A stretch of 39,019 nucleotides of DNA from Endotrypanum monterogeii (Eukaryota; Euglenozoa; Kinetoplastea; Trypanosomatida; Trypanosomatidae). The DNA lies in the NCBI GenBank assembly GCA_000333855.2, contig CM007319.1, positions 1,779,000 through 1,818,018 of the forward strand, written 5' to 3'. Below, in pieces: positions 1-10,205 of the stretch (its first letter is position 1; every line of letters begins with the position of its first letter). The notes beneath the pieces were generated by a model. It was not told where the DNA came from. It did no database searches and saw only the letters and a program-made list of their open reading frames with translations. A program made the position numbers and the translations under genes.

Positions 1-2
1 TG

Positions 3-128
3 TCCCGTTCATTATACGCCTTATCCGTGCCGAGTGCGCTTGTCCAGACGCAGCCGGGCGATATTTTCATTTCGCGGTGGTTAGGGAAGGGCCACGCATA
101 CAAGAATACTTCCAAGAGGACCCTTTAG
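3..128 (+). CDS. Possible 3' end of an upstream gene (partial, weak)
   Basis: From base 3 the third frame is open for 41 codons and ends at TAG 126-128, with a mixed, non-repetitive amino-acid composition (a segment reads roughly PSALVQTQPGDIFISRW) and many G/C third positions, unlike the T-rich spacer that follows. It would be the C-terminal tail of a plus-strand gene whose body lies outside the window. No family is recognised. The second frame is also open, to TAA 185-187, and is not clearly worse, so the frame is uncertain and the stretch may be non-coding. Confidence 0.3.
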   Translation, partial: SRSLYALSVPSALVQTQPGDIFISRWLGKGHAYKNTSKRTL

Positions 129-670
129 GGATGCGTCGATGGTTTACTTCTCGTCATTTTTTGTCTGTGTACCTCTACTGTATATAACCGTGTGGTGCTG
201 GATGCCTTTTTTGTTTTATTCTTCGTTCTCCCTCTTCCCCTCTTCCCCTCTCCCTCCCTCCCCCCTCTCCACACGGACTGCACCGCTGGCTTTGTGTTCA
301 GTGACTGTGTTGGCAAGTGAGGGTTATTTGGACTCCGGAGCTACCGACAGGCGCGTGCATAAACATGAACCCTCCTCTGTTTCTCTGGTGCCCGAGGCCA
401 AAGTGATTTTGAGACGTACCGGAGACGATCTTGGCTGCTCTTATTTTTCGCGTCCACTTGCAGGGAAAGTCGTGATCTTCACTTCTGTGCCTTACTTTTG
501 GCGCGGAACTCGTGCTCTCCTCCGTCTCTCCCCTCAGTCGCTTGCGGAGTTTTTTTTTTTTTTTGCAGTGTGTCTGCGTGAAACCCCGCTAGGTTGAGGA
601 TCAACCCGCCTGTGTATCGAATGCTTATAACTACGTCTCCCCGATAAGAAGGGTGGAGCTGACCAGCGTG

Positions 671-984
671 ATGGGATGTTGCTCGGCTTCCCCGGCCAGG
701 CTGCTTTGCTGGCTCAGAGCAAGCGCATACACACACAGTATGATTGCTCCCTGATGACGGGAGGGGGCCTTCCGCATGTTATCAAGGGTCCACAGCCCAT
801 CTTGTGGGGAGACGTGAGCCACCGCGAGAGGTCCATTGCCTCGCGTCCTGCGAGGTGTGTGGGTAGATGTCGGGGCGTGGCCCGTTCTGAGATGACCAAG
901 GCATCCATCCCGTATCACCTGGCGACTGCTACTTGTCGCACTACGCGACGGGCTGGTGGTGTTGGTGGGCAAGAGGTGAAGTGA
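671..984 (+). other. GC-richer island in the UTR, possible degenerate SIDER-type retroposon
   Basis: This 310-bp block differs from its surroundings: fewer homopolymers, higher GC and a 102-codon open frame from ATG 676 that matches no family I know. Leishmania 3' UTRs often carry short degenerate retroposons (SIDERs) of about this size and texture, and that is my preferred reading. I see no terminal repeats, poly-A tail or target-site duplication and cannot align it to a consensus, so the call is inference. It could also be ordinary UTR or a small unrecognised gene. Confidence 0.22.
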
Positions 985-1052
985 AATATAATGTTTTGTC
1001 ACTGAGCGGTATCAAGCAGCTCAACAAAGTTCCTCACATGATATGAATGTAA

Positions 1053-1074
1053 ATATATATATATATATATATAT
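1053..1074. repeat. (TA)11 microsatellite
   Basis: An uninterrupted TA dinucleotide run in non-coding sequence. Confidence 0.9.
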
Positions 1075-1360
1075 GACATCTGGAGCCGTCTACGCTTTCT
1101 CGTATTATTTAAGCTCCCCCTTTTTCCCGTTTCCCCGTCTTGAAAGACGATCGAATACACGTCTTTTGCTTTTTTGTCTGTTTTTCTCATTGCCACTTCT
1201 TGATGTACCTATCCACCCTTCACTCCCCACTTCGGGAATGAAATCTGAATAGAAGTCGATGCGTCAACAACTAAAATCCATATTCCCCCCTTTTCCTCTC
1301 CCCGGGGTCCCTGCGACGTTTTTTTTTTTTTTTGTGTTCTCTGTATTTTTCCATCTTTTT

Positions 1361-1552
1361 TTTTCCCCTCCTCAGGATGTCGGTCTCCTTCGTATCGTGT
1401 TGCCGGCGGGGACCAACAAAAAGACCGGCGGGAAGGGGGTGCTCTTCCCCTCACCTGAAGGCGGCAACAGCGAATATCACAACAGCGATGAGGTGTTATA
1501 CGGGAACACTACCATTTATTTCAAAGGGGATACCCAATACAACAAAGTGTAA
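1361..1552 (+). other. Strong splice acceptor followed by an exon-like open frame
   Basis: A T8-CCCC-TCCTCAG acceptor (AG at 1375-1376) is followed at once by two overlapping frames. The frame that reads GAT from 1377 runs 58 codons to TAA at about 1550-1552, with balanced composition (ends roughly NTTIYFKGDTQYNKV) and no ATG near the acceptor. The shifted frame begins with an ATG one base after the AG and runs 96 codons to TAG 1665-1667, but is rich in Arg, Cys and Lys. Neither resembles a known family. It may be a decayed gene, a very small gene or chance. Confidence 0.2.
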
Positions 1553-2150
1553 ACAAAAAAAAATAGTCGTGTGTCTTGGGAAGGATGAGACACAATGGAA
1601 AGTGGTGGTGGAGGTGGTGGTGGGAACGCGGCGCGGCTTGTCATGTGCCAATAGGTTTCATGCCTAGAAATGCATCGTGCTCAGCTGTCGCCTGAACTCT
1701 ATTCTGGGTATGAAAAGGGGGGGGGCAAGAAACTGCATCCTCGCAAGCCCTTTATATTCGTGTGCCGGTGGCTGCATCGTCTCCACCACCTAGTCTCATG
1801 AGACACGTAGGGGCGTGTGTATAGTTTTCTTCCTTGCCAGCTCTGCAGTGCATCGCGCTACGTCTCAAACATCTCGTATTCTTATGCTCAAAGCTTAAGG
1901 TAATGAGGTGGTTGTCGAGCTGATAGGAAGGGTCGATACCTGCGTTAGTCGATGGCCCCATGTGACTACGGTCTTGTAGTTTGGTCACCATGACACATGC
2001 TTCTCTATGATATATATATTTTTTGTACATATATTATCATGTCGCGTTGTTGCTGCTCCAAAGTAAGGTGTAGCTTATGGCTCTCACTCTCTTCGCTTTT
2101 CAACATTTGAACGTTTCTCCCTGATAACGGAATATCCTGTGCATCCACAC

Positions 2151-2154
<4 letters not shown>

Positions 2155-2192
<38 letters not shown>
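2155..2192. repeat. (AC)19 microsatellite
   Basis: A pure AC dinucleotide run of 38 bases in spacer sequence. Confidence 0.95.
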
Positions 2193-2194
<2 letters not shown>

Positions 2195-2422
2195 ACACGT
2201 AATGGAATCATGCGTGCACCCCTGAAACAACACTTCTACCATGCTTGCTTCAACGTAAATGATCGAATACATTCTATCGAGTGAAGCAGCGACACTAGCA
2301 TCTTTGAGGATTTCTTTGCAATCCAAATATCAGTTTCTCCTATTTTTTATTCTCACCACCCCTTTTCTTTTTTTCTTTTTTGTTCGCCCTTGGTGAGGCT
2401 TTTCTGTTACGCTGTTGAGCAA

Positions 2423-3313
2423 TGCGTTTGTGCCCCCTTTTTGGACGCTTCTTTCCGTAATTCTTTCCTTTGCTCATTCCCTCCCTCGCCACTGGAGGAT
2501 CGTAGAGTGCTAAATAAGGGGGGTCGATAGAAATAGAGAAGAAAAGGGCACGTGGCCCTCGGAGTTCATCTTCCCCAATTTTATTTTTTTTTTTGAGTGT
2601 ATTTGATTTTTTTTTTCTGTTGACGCTCTCTTCGTCTGCTTCGCGTTTGGTTCTTGCCTTGGGTCGCTGTTCTTCGAAAAATATTTCCCTCAAGATTTTT
2701 TCGGTTGTACTTGTGTGGTTTTTTTTCTTTTTTTCCTCCCCGTAACGGTCTGCGCAGGGGACCGCTTTCTCTTTCTCTTTCTCGAGTTACTTAACTATAA
2801 TTTTTTTCCCGCTTATCTGCAAGCTACACTCTAAGCCATACGAGGGGTCAGGAGGCGTGCGGTGTGTTTGGAGGCTGAAAACGGACTTGTTGCCTGGTTG
2901 GAGAGAAAAAACCTAATCTGCCCTTGTGTGTTCCTTCTCGACCTAGTAGGCACAAACACTTGTATCCTCTTTTTTCTCCCTTTTTTGCGTCATTTTTTTT
3001 TTTCCATTTCTTCTGCGCGTCTCAGCGTAGGGGTGAGGGCGGTGCTGTTGTAGACCTTCTAGTGGAGATTCTTCTGGGGGTGCTCGTCATCCCATTTCCG
3101 TTTTTGTCACGTTCGTGCTCTGGCACCGCGCACACCGAAGAACTGCACCTGAGAAAAGAGGGTGGGGGTGAGTAGGCCAAACGAATAAAAAAAAAGTAGA
3201 AAACCTCACCGCTTTGGGGAGGTGATTCAAAATAAAATAAAAACTTTTTTTTTCGTCTATTCACCACGAAGCTGAAGAATAAAGCTGCTTTAATCCGACA
3301 GCTTTCTGCGGCG
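2423..3313 (+). promoter_or_regulatory. ATG-free leader with candidate spliced-leader acceptors
   Basis: No ATG trinucleotide occurs in any frame between the ATG at 2422 and the start codon at 3314, about 890 bases. Candidate acceptors inside it are a T-run followed by CTCAG with AG at 3024-3025, and a second T-run with AG at 3270-3271, giving leaders of about 290 or 43 nt. The absence of upstream ATGs is what is expected if the region is, or recently was, 5' UTR. The exact acceptor cannot be decided from sequence. Confidence 0.5.
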
Positions 3314-5500
3314 ATGAGCGCGTCACCGGACACGCTGCCTGCGCTCTCAGGTAGCTTCAAGTTGCCCACACTCCCATCCTCCCTAAATAGCTCTTCGAGC
3401 CGTATGCCCGCACGTGTCGTCAGCCAGGCACGTCCTTTGCCTGCTGTAGCACGCGAGTCGTCGGTGCCGACGCAGTCAACAGTGACAACTCTATACCCAC
3501 AGAGTCTATGGTGGGACGCACAACAGGGCAAGGAAGACACAGACAAGGTGACGCGCAAGCGCACTTACCGACTGAGCGATTATAATCCCATCTTTGTGGG
3601 CAAATACGTGGTGGATCCCACCGGAAAGGATTTTTCAGATCCGCACTACGTGCCCCCAGCGGCAGCGGCACGCTCTCGCTCGTCTTCGCGCGCCACAGCC
3701 CGAGGCGACGGAAGTGCGGCGGCATTCAGTCGCGCCGCTAGCATCGTGACGACCAACTCTACCTGCACTAGTACCACCACGACAGTCCGCGGTGGAGGGG
3801 AGGAGGAAGAGGAGGAGAACCCTGCCGTGCCTCTTGCTGGGAGGCGGAGGCAACTCACGGTGGTGAAGCCCATCTACTCATCGTCGGCAGCAAGTTTTTT
3901 CTTTCCAGTTTCGTATGCTCATTCTTCTCGTGACTCGGCAGATCCGCGAGGATCACCGAAGAAGATCAACGAACAATTGCACCGAAACGACCGCGCTAGT
4001 TTTCCGCTCGCCTCTGTATCTGTTCGTGAGAATAACCTCAACCGGATGGGACTCTACAAAATTGGCCCCGGCGCGGTCGCCTTCAATGTGGTGATTAAAG
4101 CTTTTGAGGCCGGCGGGCTCAAGTACACTGACTCAAACAAGGACTTCAACATACTCTGGGCCAAGCGGGCCACCGTCTACATACTGTCCTCACTGAACGC
4201 GTATCAGAAGGTGAACCACTTCCCTGGTACGTGGGGTGTTGGCCGAAAAGATCGGCTCGCCTACAACATCCGTCGTATGCAGCGCTACTTCGGTGAGAGC
4301 GCTTTCGATATCGCGCCAAAGTCCTTCCTTATTCCACAAGACGAAGCTGACGTGCGCCGTGACGCGGAGATGAACCCCGGCACCCCGGAGAAGCCGCTGA
4401 TCTATATTGTCAAACCTGGCGCGTCTAGCTGTGGACGAGGGATTCGTCTTTTTAATGGTGTGCCACCCATGCCTCGCGGGTCGGGTCGCGAGAAGGAGAT
4501 GGTGTGTCAGAGGTATATCGGGAACCCTTTGCTCATCTTCGGTCGCAAGTTCGACCTTCGACTTTATTGCGTAATCACTGCATTTGACCCTCTGCGGATT
4601 TATCTCTTCGATGAGGGTCTCGTGCGGTTTGCGGCACAAAAATACCGTGGCCCTGATCAGGATCTCAACAATATCCATGTGCATCTCACCAACTACTCCA
4701 TCAACAAGACAGCAGAATTATCAAAGGGGAGCGCTGACAAGGACTGCGATAGTGAAGACCCACTGGATATCAAGTGGTGTATATCTGACTTCAAGCGGCA
4801 CTTGTCATCGAACCACCCGTTGGGCTCGGCTGCGTGGAGCCACATTCAGTCTGCGTGCGAGGACGTCGTGATCAAAACATTCCTGAGTATCGAGCACAGC
4901 GTGGTGGAGGAGATGACCCGCAGCTGTGCCGATCGAAGCGGCCGCAACTGCTTTGAGTTATTCGGACTGGATTTGATGGTGGACGATGATCTCAAGGTGC
5001 GGCTCCTGGAGGTGAACATTATGCCTTCGCTGGCGACTGGCAGCTCGCTCGACAAGGCGGTGAAGTCCCGTATGCTGGCACATATGTTAACCCTAGTGCG
5101 CGCCATTCCTTATCGCAGAGATAGTCAGCTGGACCCTAACAATGCTGAGGGCATTAGTGTGCCACGCGGCATTCAGCGACAGGCAGGGGAACGCGCGTAC
5201 AAATTTGGCAAGCACCCCTTTCCAAGCGCTCGTTTGATAGAGCGACCGCTATTGACGTCATTCAACGATCCCAAAGACGAGGACTCGTTCTTGTCAAACG
5301 ATGAATCATTTGTGTTGCGCGAATACGAAGAGGAGCTGGAGTGCTCCGGCGGATTCCGGTGCATTTATCCTGTTGGTGACACTGTTGAGAAATATCTTCC
5401 GCTCTTTTTGCATGGTGTTCGTCGCAGCAACTACCTACTGGCATCTGCTGCAGTTATAAAGTCACAGCATCCACCGCACAAAAGACTTTTTGACAACTAA
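3314..5500 (+). CDS. Tubulin-tyrosine-ligase-like (TTLL) protein, probable tubulin polyglutamylase
   Basis: A 728-residue protein of the TTL family, ATP-grasp enzymes that ligate amino acids (tyrosine, glutamate or glycine) onto tubulin tails in the flagellar axoneme and subpellicular microtubules. Residues 1 to about 240 are Ser/Arg/Ala-rich and probably disordered. The catalytic domain follows: NHFPG at 301-305 with a downstream RKDRL, the nucleotide-binding KPG at 367-369 followed by GRGI at 374-377, the QRYIGNP and KFDLR segments near 399-416, HLTNYS at 457-462, and GLDLMVDD near 551-558 followed by the metal-binding pair in LEVN (Glu566, Asn568). All key motifs are present, so it should be active. 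The NHFPG/RKD signature favours a glutamylase-type TTLL over true tyrosine ligase, but the transferred residue cannot be decided. The C-terminal 150 residues lack an obvious domain. The start is the first ATG after two acceptors and 890 ATG-free bases. Confidence 0.93.
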   Translation: MSASPDTLPALSGSFKLPTLPSSLNSSSSRMPARVVSQARPLPAVARESSVPTQSTVTTLYPQSLWWDAQQGKEDTDKVTRKRTYRLSDYNPIFVGKYVVDPTGKDFSDPHYVPPAAAARSRSSSRATARGDGSAAAFSRAASIVTTNSTCTSTTTTVRGGGEEEEEENPAVPLAGRRRQLTVVKPIYSSSAASFFFPVSYAHSSRDSADPRGSPKKINEQLHRNDRASFPLASVSVRENNLNRMGLYKIGPGAVAFNVVIKAFEAGGLKYTDSNKDFNILWAKRATVYILSSLNAYQKVNHFPGTWGVGRKDRLAYNIRRMQRYFGESAFDIAPKSFLIPQDEADVRRDAEMNPGTPEKPLIYIVKPGASSCGRGIRLFNGVPPMPRGSGREKEMVCQRYIGNPLLIFGRKFDLRLYCVITAFDPLRIYLFDEGLVRFAAQKYRGPDQDLNNIHVHLTNYSINKTAELSKGSADKDCDSEDPLDIKWCISDFKRHLSSNHPLGSAAWSHIQSACEDVVIKTFLSIEHSVVEEMTRSCADRSGRNCFELFGLDLMVDDDLKVRLLEVNIMPSLATGSSLDKAVKSRMLAHMLTLVRAIPYRRDSQLDPNNAEGISVPRGIQRQAGERAYKFGKHPFPSARLIERPLLTSFNDPKDEDSFLSNDESFVLREYEEELECSGGFRCIYPVGDTVEKYLPLFLHGVRRSNYLLASAAVIKSQHPPHKRLFDN

Positions 5501-7081
5501 GGAAGGTCAGCGGCCCAATTTGTTGCCCAGATACTCGGGAAACACTGCGCGTGCGTTAAATTCTGAAGAAGGTCAACAGTCTGTAAGATGTAAAGGTAAA
5601 AAAAAAAGCGAGGGAGATAGAGCTCTGCGGTAAGAGGTCGGAGTAGTGGTGCCCAGTCCTGTGACCGGCGAATCAACCGAGCCCTCTTGACTTGTGATGG
5701 TGGTGGCAGCAGCAGGTGAAGAACCAGACAGATCAACGTTGTTGACGTGCAGATATTTAGCGTTCGACAGCGTACTGGACGCAAAAGAAGCGGATACGAG
5801 TGACTGGTCGATTGGCTTTCTAGCTTCTCGCAGCACCATCGTCCCCCGACCTCTTCCGAACACAAACAGGCTTGATTTTTAGTGTTTGTCATCATTATCT
5901 TCCCCTTCGACGCTGGCGTACACATTTTGCATGTTTTTCGTTTGTTTCCGTTGCTTGTCGTGTTTTGATGCTAACGTATGGTCGCGCGTGCGTTTTTTAT
6001 TTTTTCATGCTCGATTGTGCAAGCGCGTTTTGTTTATTTGTGTGCTCTGTAATTCACAGCCGCATCACATCAGAGTGACCAAATGCCCCCCTTTTTTATT
6101 CCATGGCATGCAATGGGCTACGACCTTGATGCGCGCCTTTCTTTTCGGTGCGCGATAGCTCCGCAGTGGATCGAGCCGTCACATGCGCGGCGTGGGTTAA
6201 CGCATTTGATCTCTTAGCGTGGTCACGATGACAATGACAACTCTGTGAATTATAAAATGCACTTTCGGACCTTCTCTCCCCGTGGAGAGAGAATTGTGCT
6301 CTGTGACCTTCTGACTTTGGTAGAGGATTCACACGGTTGCTAGGATGCTACTCAGACATCTCCTTGCCCTCGTTGTTCCTCTGTGTATGCTGACGAGCGA
6401 GACTATTGTCTCTCGTTGGTGCAGCGCAGGCCGACCAGTGTGGTGGTGGTACACTTCCGTGCATGTTCTGGCTTGAATGCGGACGAGCGGTTTGTGAATC
6501 CGTATTATGTGCGTGTACGTTGTCTAGATGGATCTCTTTATTTCACTACCATGTCTATAGCCTTGCCGCCTTCCCAGTTTCTCAACCGTTCTCGTGTTCC
6601 TACAAGCTCGTTTTTTTTTTTCCGTGGGCGAGGTGAACGTGTCTAGGCATGCACCGTTGCTCTCGAGTACGATACGTACGAAAGCTGATCACACCCGCAC
6701 TCTTGGTGCACTTCTCGTGTTCGCAGACTCACGTATCCTTGGCGTGCAAACTCGCTTGTCATCTTTCCCTACCTCTCTCTCCCCGCATTTCTTCATCCCC
6801 ACACCCCAGACTCTCTCTGCCTTTTTTTTTTCCTTTTTTGTAGTCGTGCGTGTGCCCGTTCCTCTCCAGGTTTTATTCAAGATATAGCCCCCGTCACATC
6901 CATTTCCGTTCCTCCCTCCTTCCCCCATCCATCGCCTTTCCTTCTTCCTCAGTCGACCTCCTTGACTGTGCCCTAGTCTTTTGCTCACGATTAAGTGTTC
7001 CAGACTGGTCCTTGGGTCTTCGCGTCGACACTATACTCTTTTTGTTTGTGCGCTGCCCGGAGCTCCCCGTTCGCTGGCATC
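5501..7081 (+). other. Intergenic region between the TTLL gene and the 206-residue protein gene
   Basis: About 1.6 kb of 3' UTR plus leader. From 5690 to 5880 both strands are open and less pyrimidine-rich (an ATG-initiated 61-codon plus frame from 5697 and an 88-codon minus frame from ATG 5839), but neither resembles a known protein. The last 433 bases before the next start contain no ATG. Poly-T tracts become dense after 6600. Confidence 0.6.
6811..6952 (+). promoter_or_regulatory. Candidate trans-splice acceptors for the gene at 7082
   Basis: Two pyrimidine tracts end in good acceptors: a CTCTCTCTGCC-T10-CC-T6-GTAG site with AG at 6842-6843, and a long CT-rich tract ending CTTCTTCCTCAG with AG at 6951-6952. 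Use of the second gives a 129-nt 5' UTR without upstream ATG. Function is inferred from the known polypyrimidine/AG rule. Confidence 0.55.
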
Positions 7082-7702
7082 ATGCTCGACTATCTCATTC
7101 CTATTGGTATGGCCGTGGCTGGCATCTTTGTCTTGATGTTCATATTCCAGAGCATCGAGAAGTCTGACGTCGGAACCGGCGCCATACCAGCAGCCCGCAA
7201 ACCACGCTCCAAGAAGTCGCAGCGTCCGTCGCCGAAGTACAAGGACGATGTGTTGGACTTGGCCACTGAGCAGCTCATTGCGCGCGAGGTGGCGCGCGGC
7301 CCTTTAGGCATGATCACTGACAGCAAGACGGTGACACCGCAGACCTTGGACAGCATCCGCGGCCGCCGCCACGACAAAGATGAGCACCAGCACATTCAAC
7401 TTCACGAGAAGGTTAATGAGCGCCAGAAGCAGGCGGCGAAGGAGCAGGGATTCAAAATGGTGGAGACCCCAAAGATCATACCGAAGCAGCAGCAGCAGCA
7501 GCAACAGGAGAAACTCCAGCGCGACGCGGAGGCCTCCACGTCCATTGAGGAGCTTGACCGTAAGCTGAGCTCCTTTTTCAAAAATACTAGTACCCGCAAG
7601 GCCCGGGAGGTGAACATCAAAGAGGAGGCCGCAGTCGACGGCGGTGTCAGTCGCGGGTACGTGGTCGTTAAAGGCGATCTAAGTAAGGCGAGGAGCTGGT
7701 AA
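7082..7702 (+). CDS. Conserved-looking protein with N-terminal membrane anchor, function unknown
   Basis: A 206-residue protein that I do not recognise. It begins with a hydrophobic helix (about residues 4-21, starting YLIPIGMAVAG) with no cleavage motif, so it is probably a signal anchor. A basic, Lys/Arg/Pro-rich stretch (residues 36-55) follows, then a charged, probably helical or coiled region rich in Glu, Lys and Gln. A seven-Gln tract near residues 135-141 is encoded by a CAG/CAA repeat at about 7485-7506, and an acidic/basic C-terminus ends in ARSW. The layout suggests a tail facing the cytosol or an organelle lumen. The open frame extends upstream only to a GTG at 6995; the first ATG after the splice acceptors is 7082, and it places the hydrophobic segment at the extreme N-terminus. 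Confidence 0.75.
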   Translation: MLDYLIPIGMAVAGIFVLMFIFQSIEKSDVGTGAIPAARKPRSKKSQRPSPKYKDDVLDLATEQLIAREVARGPLGMITDSKTVTPQTLDSIRGRRHDKDEHQHIQLHEKVNERQKQAAKEQGFKMVETPKIIPKQQQQQQQEKLQRDAEASTSIEELDRKLSSFFKNTSTRKAREVNIKEEAAVDGGVSRGYVVVKGDLSKARSW

Positions 7703-8168
7703 ATGTATTTCCTGCGATGCGAGCGTGCGCGCAAAAAAAAAAATGGGAGGAAGGGCGATGTTTGCTCGGTTCATCTTTTCATGCCTGTATCAGGTTTCCA
7801 TGCCCTCTCCCCTTCCACTTCCCGGAGTTTACTAGACTTGCATCTCGCTCGTTGTCTGCAGCATTCCGTGACTTAATGGGGTACGTCTACTTTATTGGGC
7901 TGTTGCTCTGATGTACAGGTGGAGGGATCCTGAGGTGGTGGTGGCAGTGCCAACTCTCATCATCTTTTTTCTCTCCCCGTTTTTGCCGAGCTTGTATGCA
8001 GGGTTTTGTCGGATCGCGGTGGCAGTCTACAGTGTTTAATCACATATTGCTTTAATGCCGCAAAGGGTGGGGGGCATCACGTATCTGAAAAAAAAAAGCA
8101 AAGGGTTCATCTATTCTAGCGGTCGCGCTTGCGCTTCCGTGCTGAGTTTTTAATCGAGTGTATGGGAC

Positions 8169-8195
8169 GGTGGTGGTGGTGGTGGTGGTGGTGGT
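8169..8195. repeat. (GGT)9 trinucleotide repeat
   Basis: A pure GGT run on the plus strand (ACC on the minus) in spacer; adjacent bases are degenerate copies. Confidence 0.9.
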
Positions 8196-9034
8196 GATGG
8201 TGAGGGGGGTAAGTGGAGGTTGTCTTGCAAATGTAGATCAGTCTGCCACCTTCATTATGGCGAACAGAGATTTGAACCTTTGATTTTTCTTGTCCAGTCC
8301 CCTTCACTTTCCTTTTCTGCTCGTGCGAGCGCATGGATGGAAGTGTCTTCCCCAGGAGGGTTTTTAAAGGCGGTGTCGCGCTGCTACTTGAGCCGAGCAA
8401 CATGTTGTTTTCGCTAGGTCTGTAATGTGTCTCTACATGCGTCTGCATATATGTGCCTCTGGGCGAGTGATATCGCTGTCGCACCTACAGGAGAGCACAG
8501 TCTAGTTGTAGGCGAAGAATGGGCAGGGCAGGTTTTTCAGATTGTGTGCTCTGTGCGATCTTCTTGGGCTAAAAAAAAAGAAGATGAGAAAGAGCGTTCC
8601 TTTACCACTTCGTGTCATCTCCTGTCTTGCCGGGACGTGTGCACCGCCATTTTCGCATCCCTCTGCGTCCTATTTTCTGCGTCTTGGGGTTTCTCATGAA
8701 GGGGATGTGATGGCTCCTGAAGCCGTATCTACGCTGGTTTGCTACATGCTTTCTTATTTTATATCTCGTATTTGTGCGCGTCCCTCTGTACGTCTGAGTT
8801 CGGATGCAGTATCCCGCATTCCTGTTGTCGCGTATTGCTTCACATGTTCATATGGCAGCGGACACGTCCGCGCCATCAGACTCCTGGCGTTTTTCCCCTC
8901 CCCTCAATTCTTCTGAGCGTGCTGCACGACCTGAATTTGTGTCTTTTTTTTTTTACCAGCAGTAACCAGATGTTTTTTCTTACATTTTTTTCGATTTATC
9001 GGAAAGGTTTGGGGAAGTCTTTTGGTGTGTTTGA

Positions 9035-9060
9035 GTGTGTGTGTGTGTGTGTGTGTGTGT
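9035..9060. repeat. (GT)13 microsatellite
   Basis: An uninterrupted GT dinucleotide run. Confidence 0.93.
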
Positions 9061-9825
9061 CTTGGTCGACCCATCTGTTTGTGCTTCTTGGCTTCCCCGG
9101 CGGCTCTCTGTTGCCGTCCCCCCCTTTCCCCCAGGTATCGTAAGTGGTTTCACCACTGTCTCTGGCTCTGTGGATCACCTCCCCCATCCAGACGTTTCCT
9201 AGTTGTTATCTTTGGTCAGTGAGTTACGCCTCTCTCGGGTGTCTTTCCCGTCTTTTTCTACCACCCTAGGTGTTTACTTTCTCTCCTGTGTGAGTGAGTG
9301 TGCATGTCTGATTGACTGTGTTTAACTAACTGCAAGAACCCGGGCCGACAAAGAAGCACCTCTTCAAAGAATTTCCTGTTATGCAAGGACACAATGTGCT
9401 GTGGCGACAGTGTGGCGGCGGCGGCAAAGTCAAGGACAAGTGACGTGGAGTTGCTGTGCTCTTTTCTTGATACAGGCCTGTTCTTTCGTTTCACCTGCCC
9501 ACTGCCCTATCGAATGCCTGCGCCGTTCGGGCGTGCTACAATGCGGCACACCGAACTCTCCCCCTCTCCGCGGTGTGGTTGCTTCCTTAATTAGTCCCCG
9601 TTTTTGATGTATGAAGCATGTGTCTTCCCCCTCTTTGCTCCATCGCACACCACGCACACCTCCTCCTTTTTTTTTTTCTGACCGTTGTCCATCCTCCCAC
9701 ACACGAAAAATATACACCTGCACGTACTATGTTGCCACTCGCTCACTTCGCGCGTTTATTACCGGCATACTTCTCCCCTCTCACACACACACACACACAC
9801 ATACACACATAGAAAAAAAAAACCT

Positions 9826-10205
9826 CTGTGCTCTCTACATTGCCCTCTTTCCGTCCCTCCCCTCTCCCCCTTCCTCTCCCCTCTCTCCCCCTCTCCCTCT
9901 CTCTTCCAAACTTAATTCTCTGATATTTTTCATTTTACAGTTTTTGTAGCTTTTCTTGTACTCTGTGTCCTCTCCCTACCCACCGATTTTCTGGATACCT
10001 GCCCTCTTTCGCTTCTTTTCTCCCTCCCCCCCCCGTTTCTCTCACCCATTCAAACAACACACTTTCTATTCTCTCTCGTGTTTTTCGCCCTACGTCCCAT
10101 CAGTTCTTCCGCCGCCGCTTTTGCTGTCTTCTGGCCCCCCACCTTCTCGACCCCCTCCCCTTCTCCTCTCTCCTTTACCCTCTTTCACCCAGCTTCTTTG
10201 ATTTC
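9826..10205 (+). other. Extended polypyrimidine region
   Basis: Roughly 380 bases are almost entirely C and T on the plus strand (CCCTCTCC-type blocks), interrupted by few purines. Such tracts drive trans-splicing and coupled polyadenylation in trypanosomatids, but no gene start follows nearby. It may be a polyadenylation zone or simple mutational drift. Confidence 0.5.

Larger units (their letters stand above)
129..3313 (+). other. Intergenic region: upstream 3' UTR plus leader of the tubulin-ligase-like gene
   Basis: About 3.2 kb with no convincing complete gene. The plus strand is T/C-rich with many poly-T runs, typical of kinetoplastid UTRs. A frame of 152 codons from ATG 139 is open, but it is mostly hydrophobic, serine and poly-Phe codons produced by pyrimidine runs. 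Strong poly-T/AG sites occur at 550-568, 1361-1376 and 2992-3025. The sub-features are listed separately. Confidence 0.6.

Noticed and set aside
139..597. 152-codon ATG frame near the window start
   Set aside because: The first third is hydrophobic/Ser-Pro codons from pyrimidine runs and it ends in poly-Phe. The middle (about residues 60-135) looks more protein-like, but there is no domain or known family.
2155..2192. Dinucleotide runs considered as telomere or CRISPR-like repeats
   Set aside because: Simple microsatellites: no spacer/repeat periodicity, and no TTAGGG telomeric repeat is seen in the window.
5573..5839. 88-codon minus-strand frame downstream of the TTLL gene
   Set aside because: The plus strand is also open there and neither product is recognisable; antisense genes are not expected within the unit.
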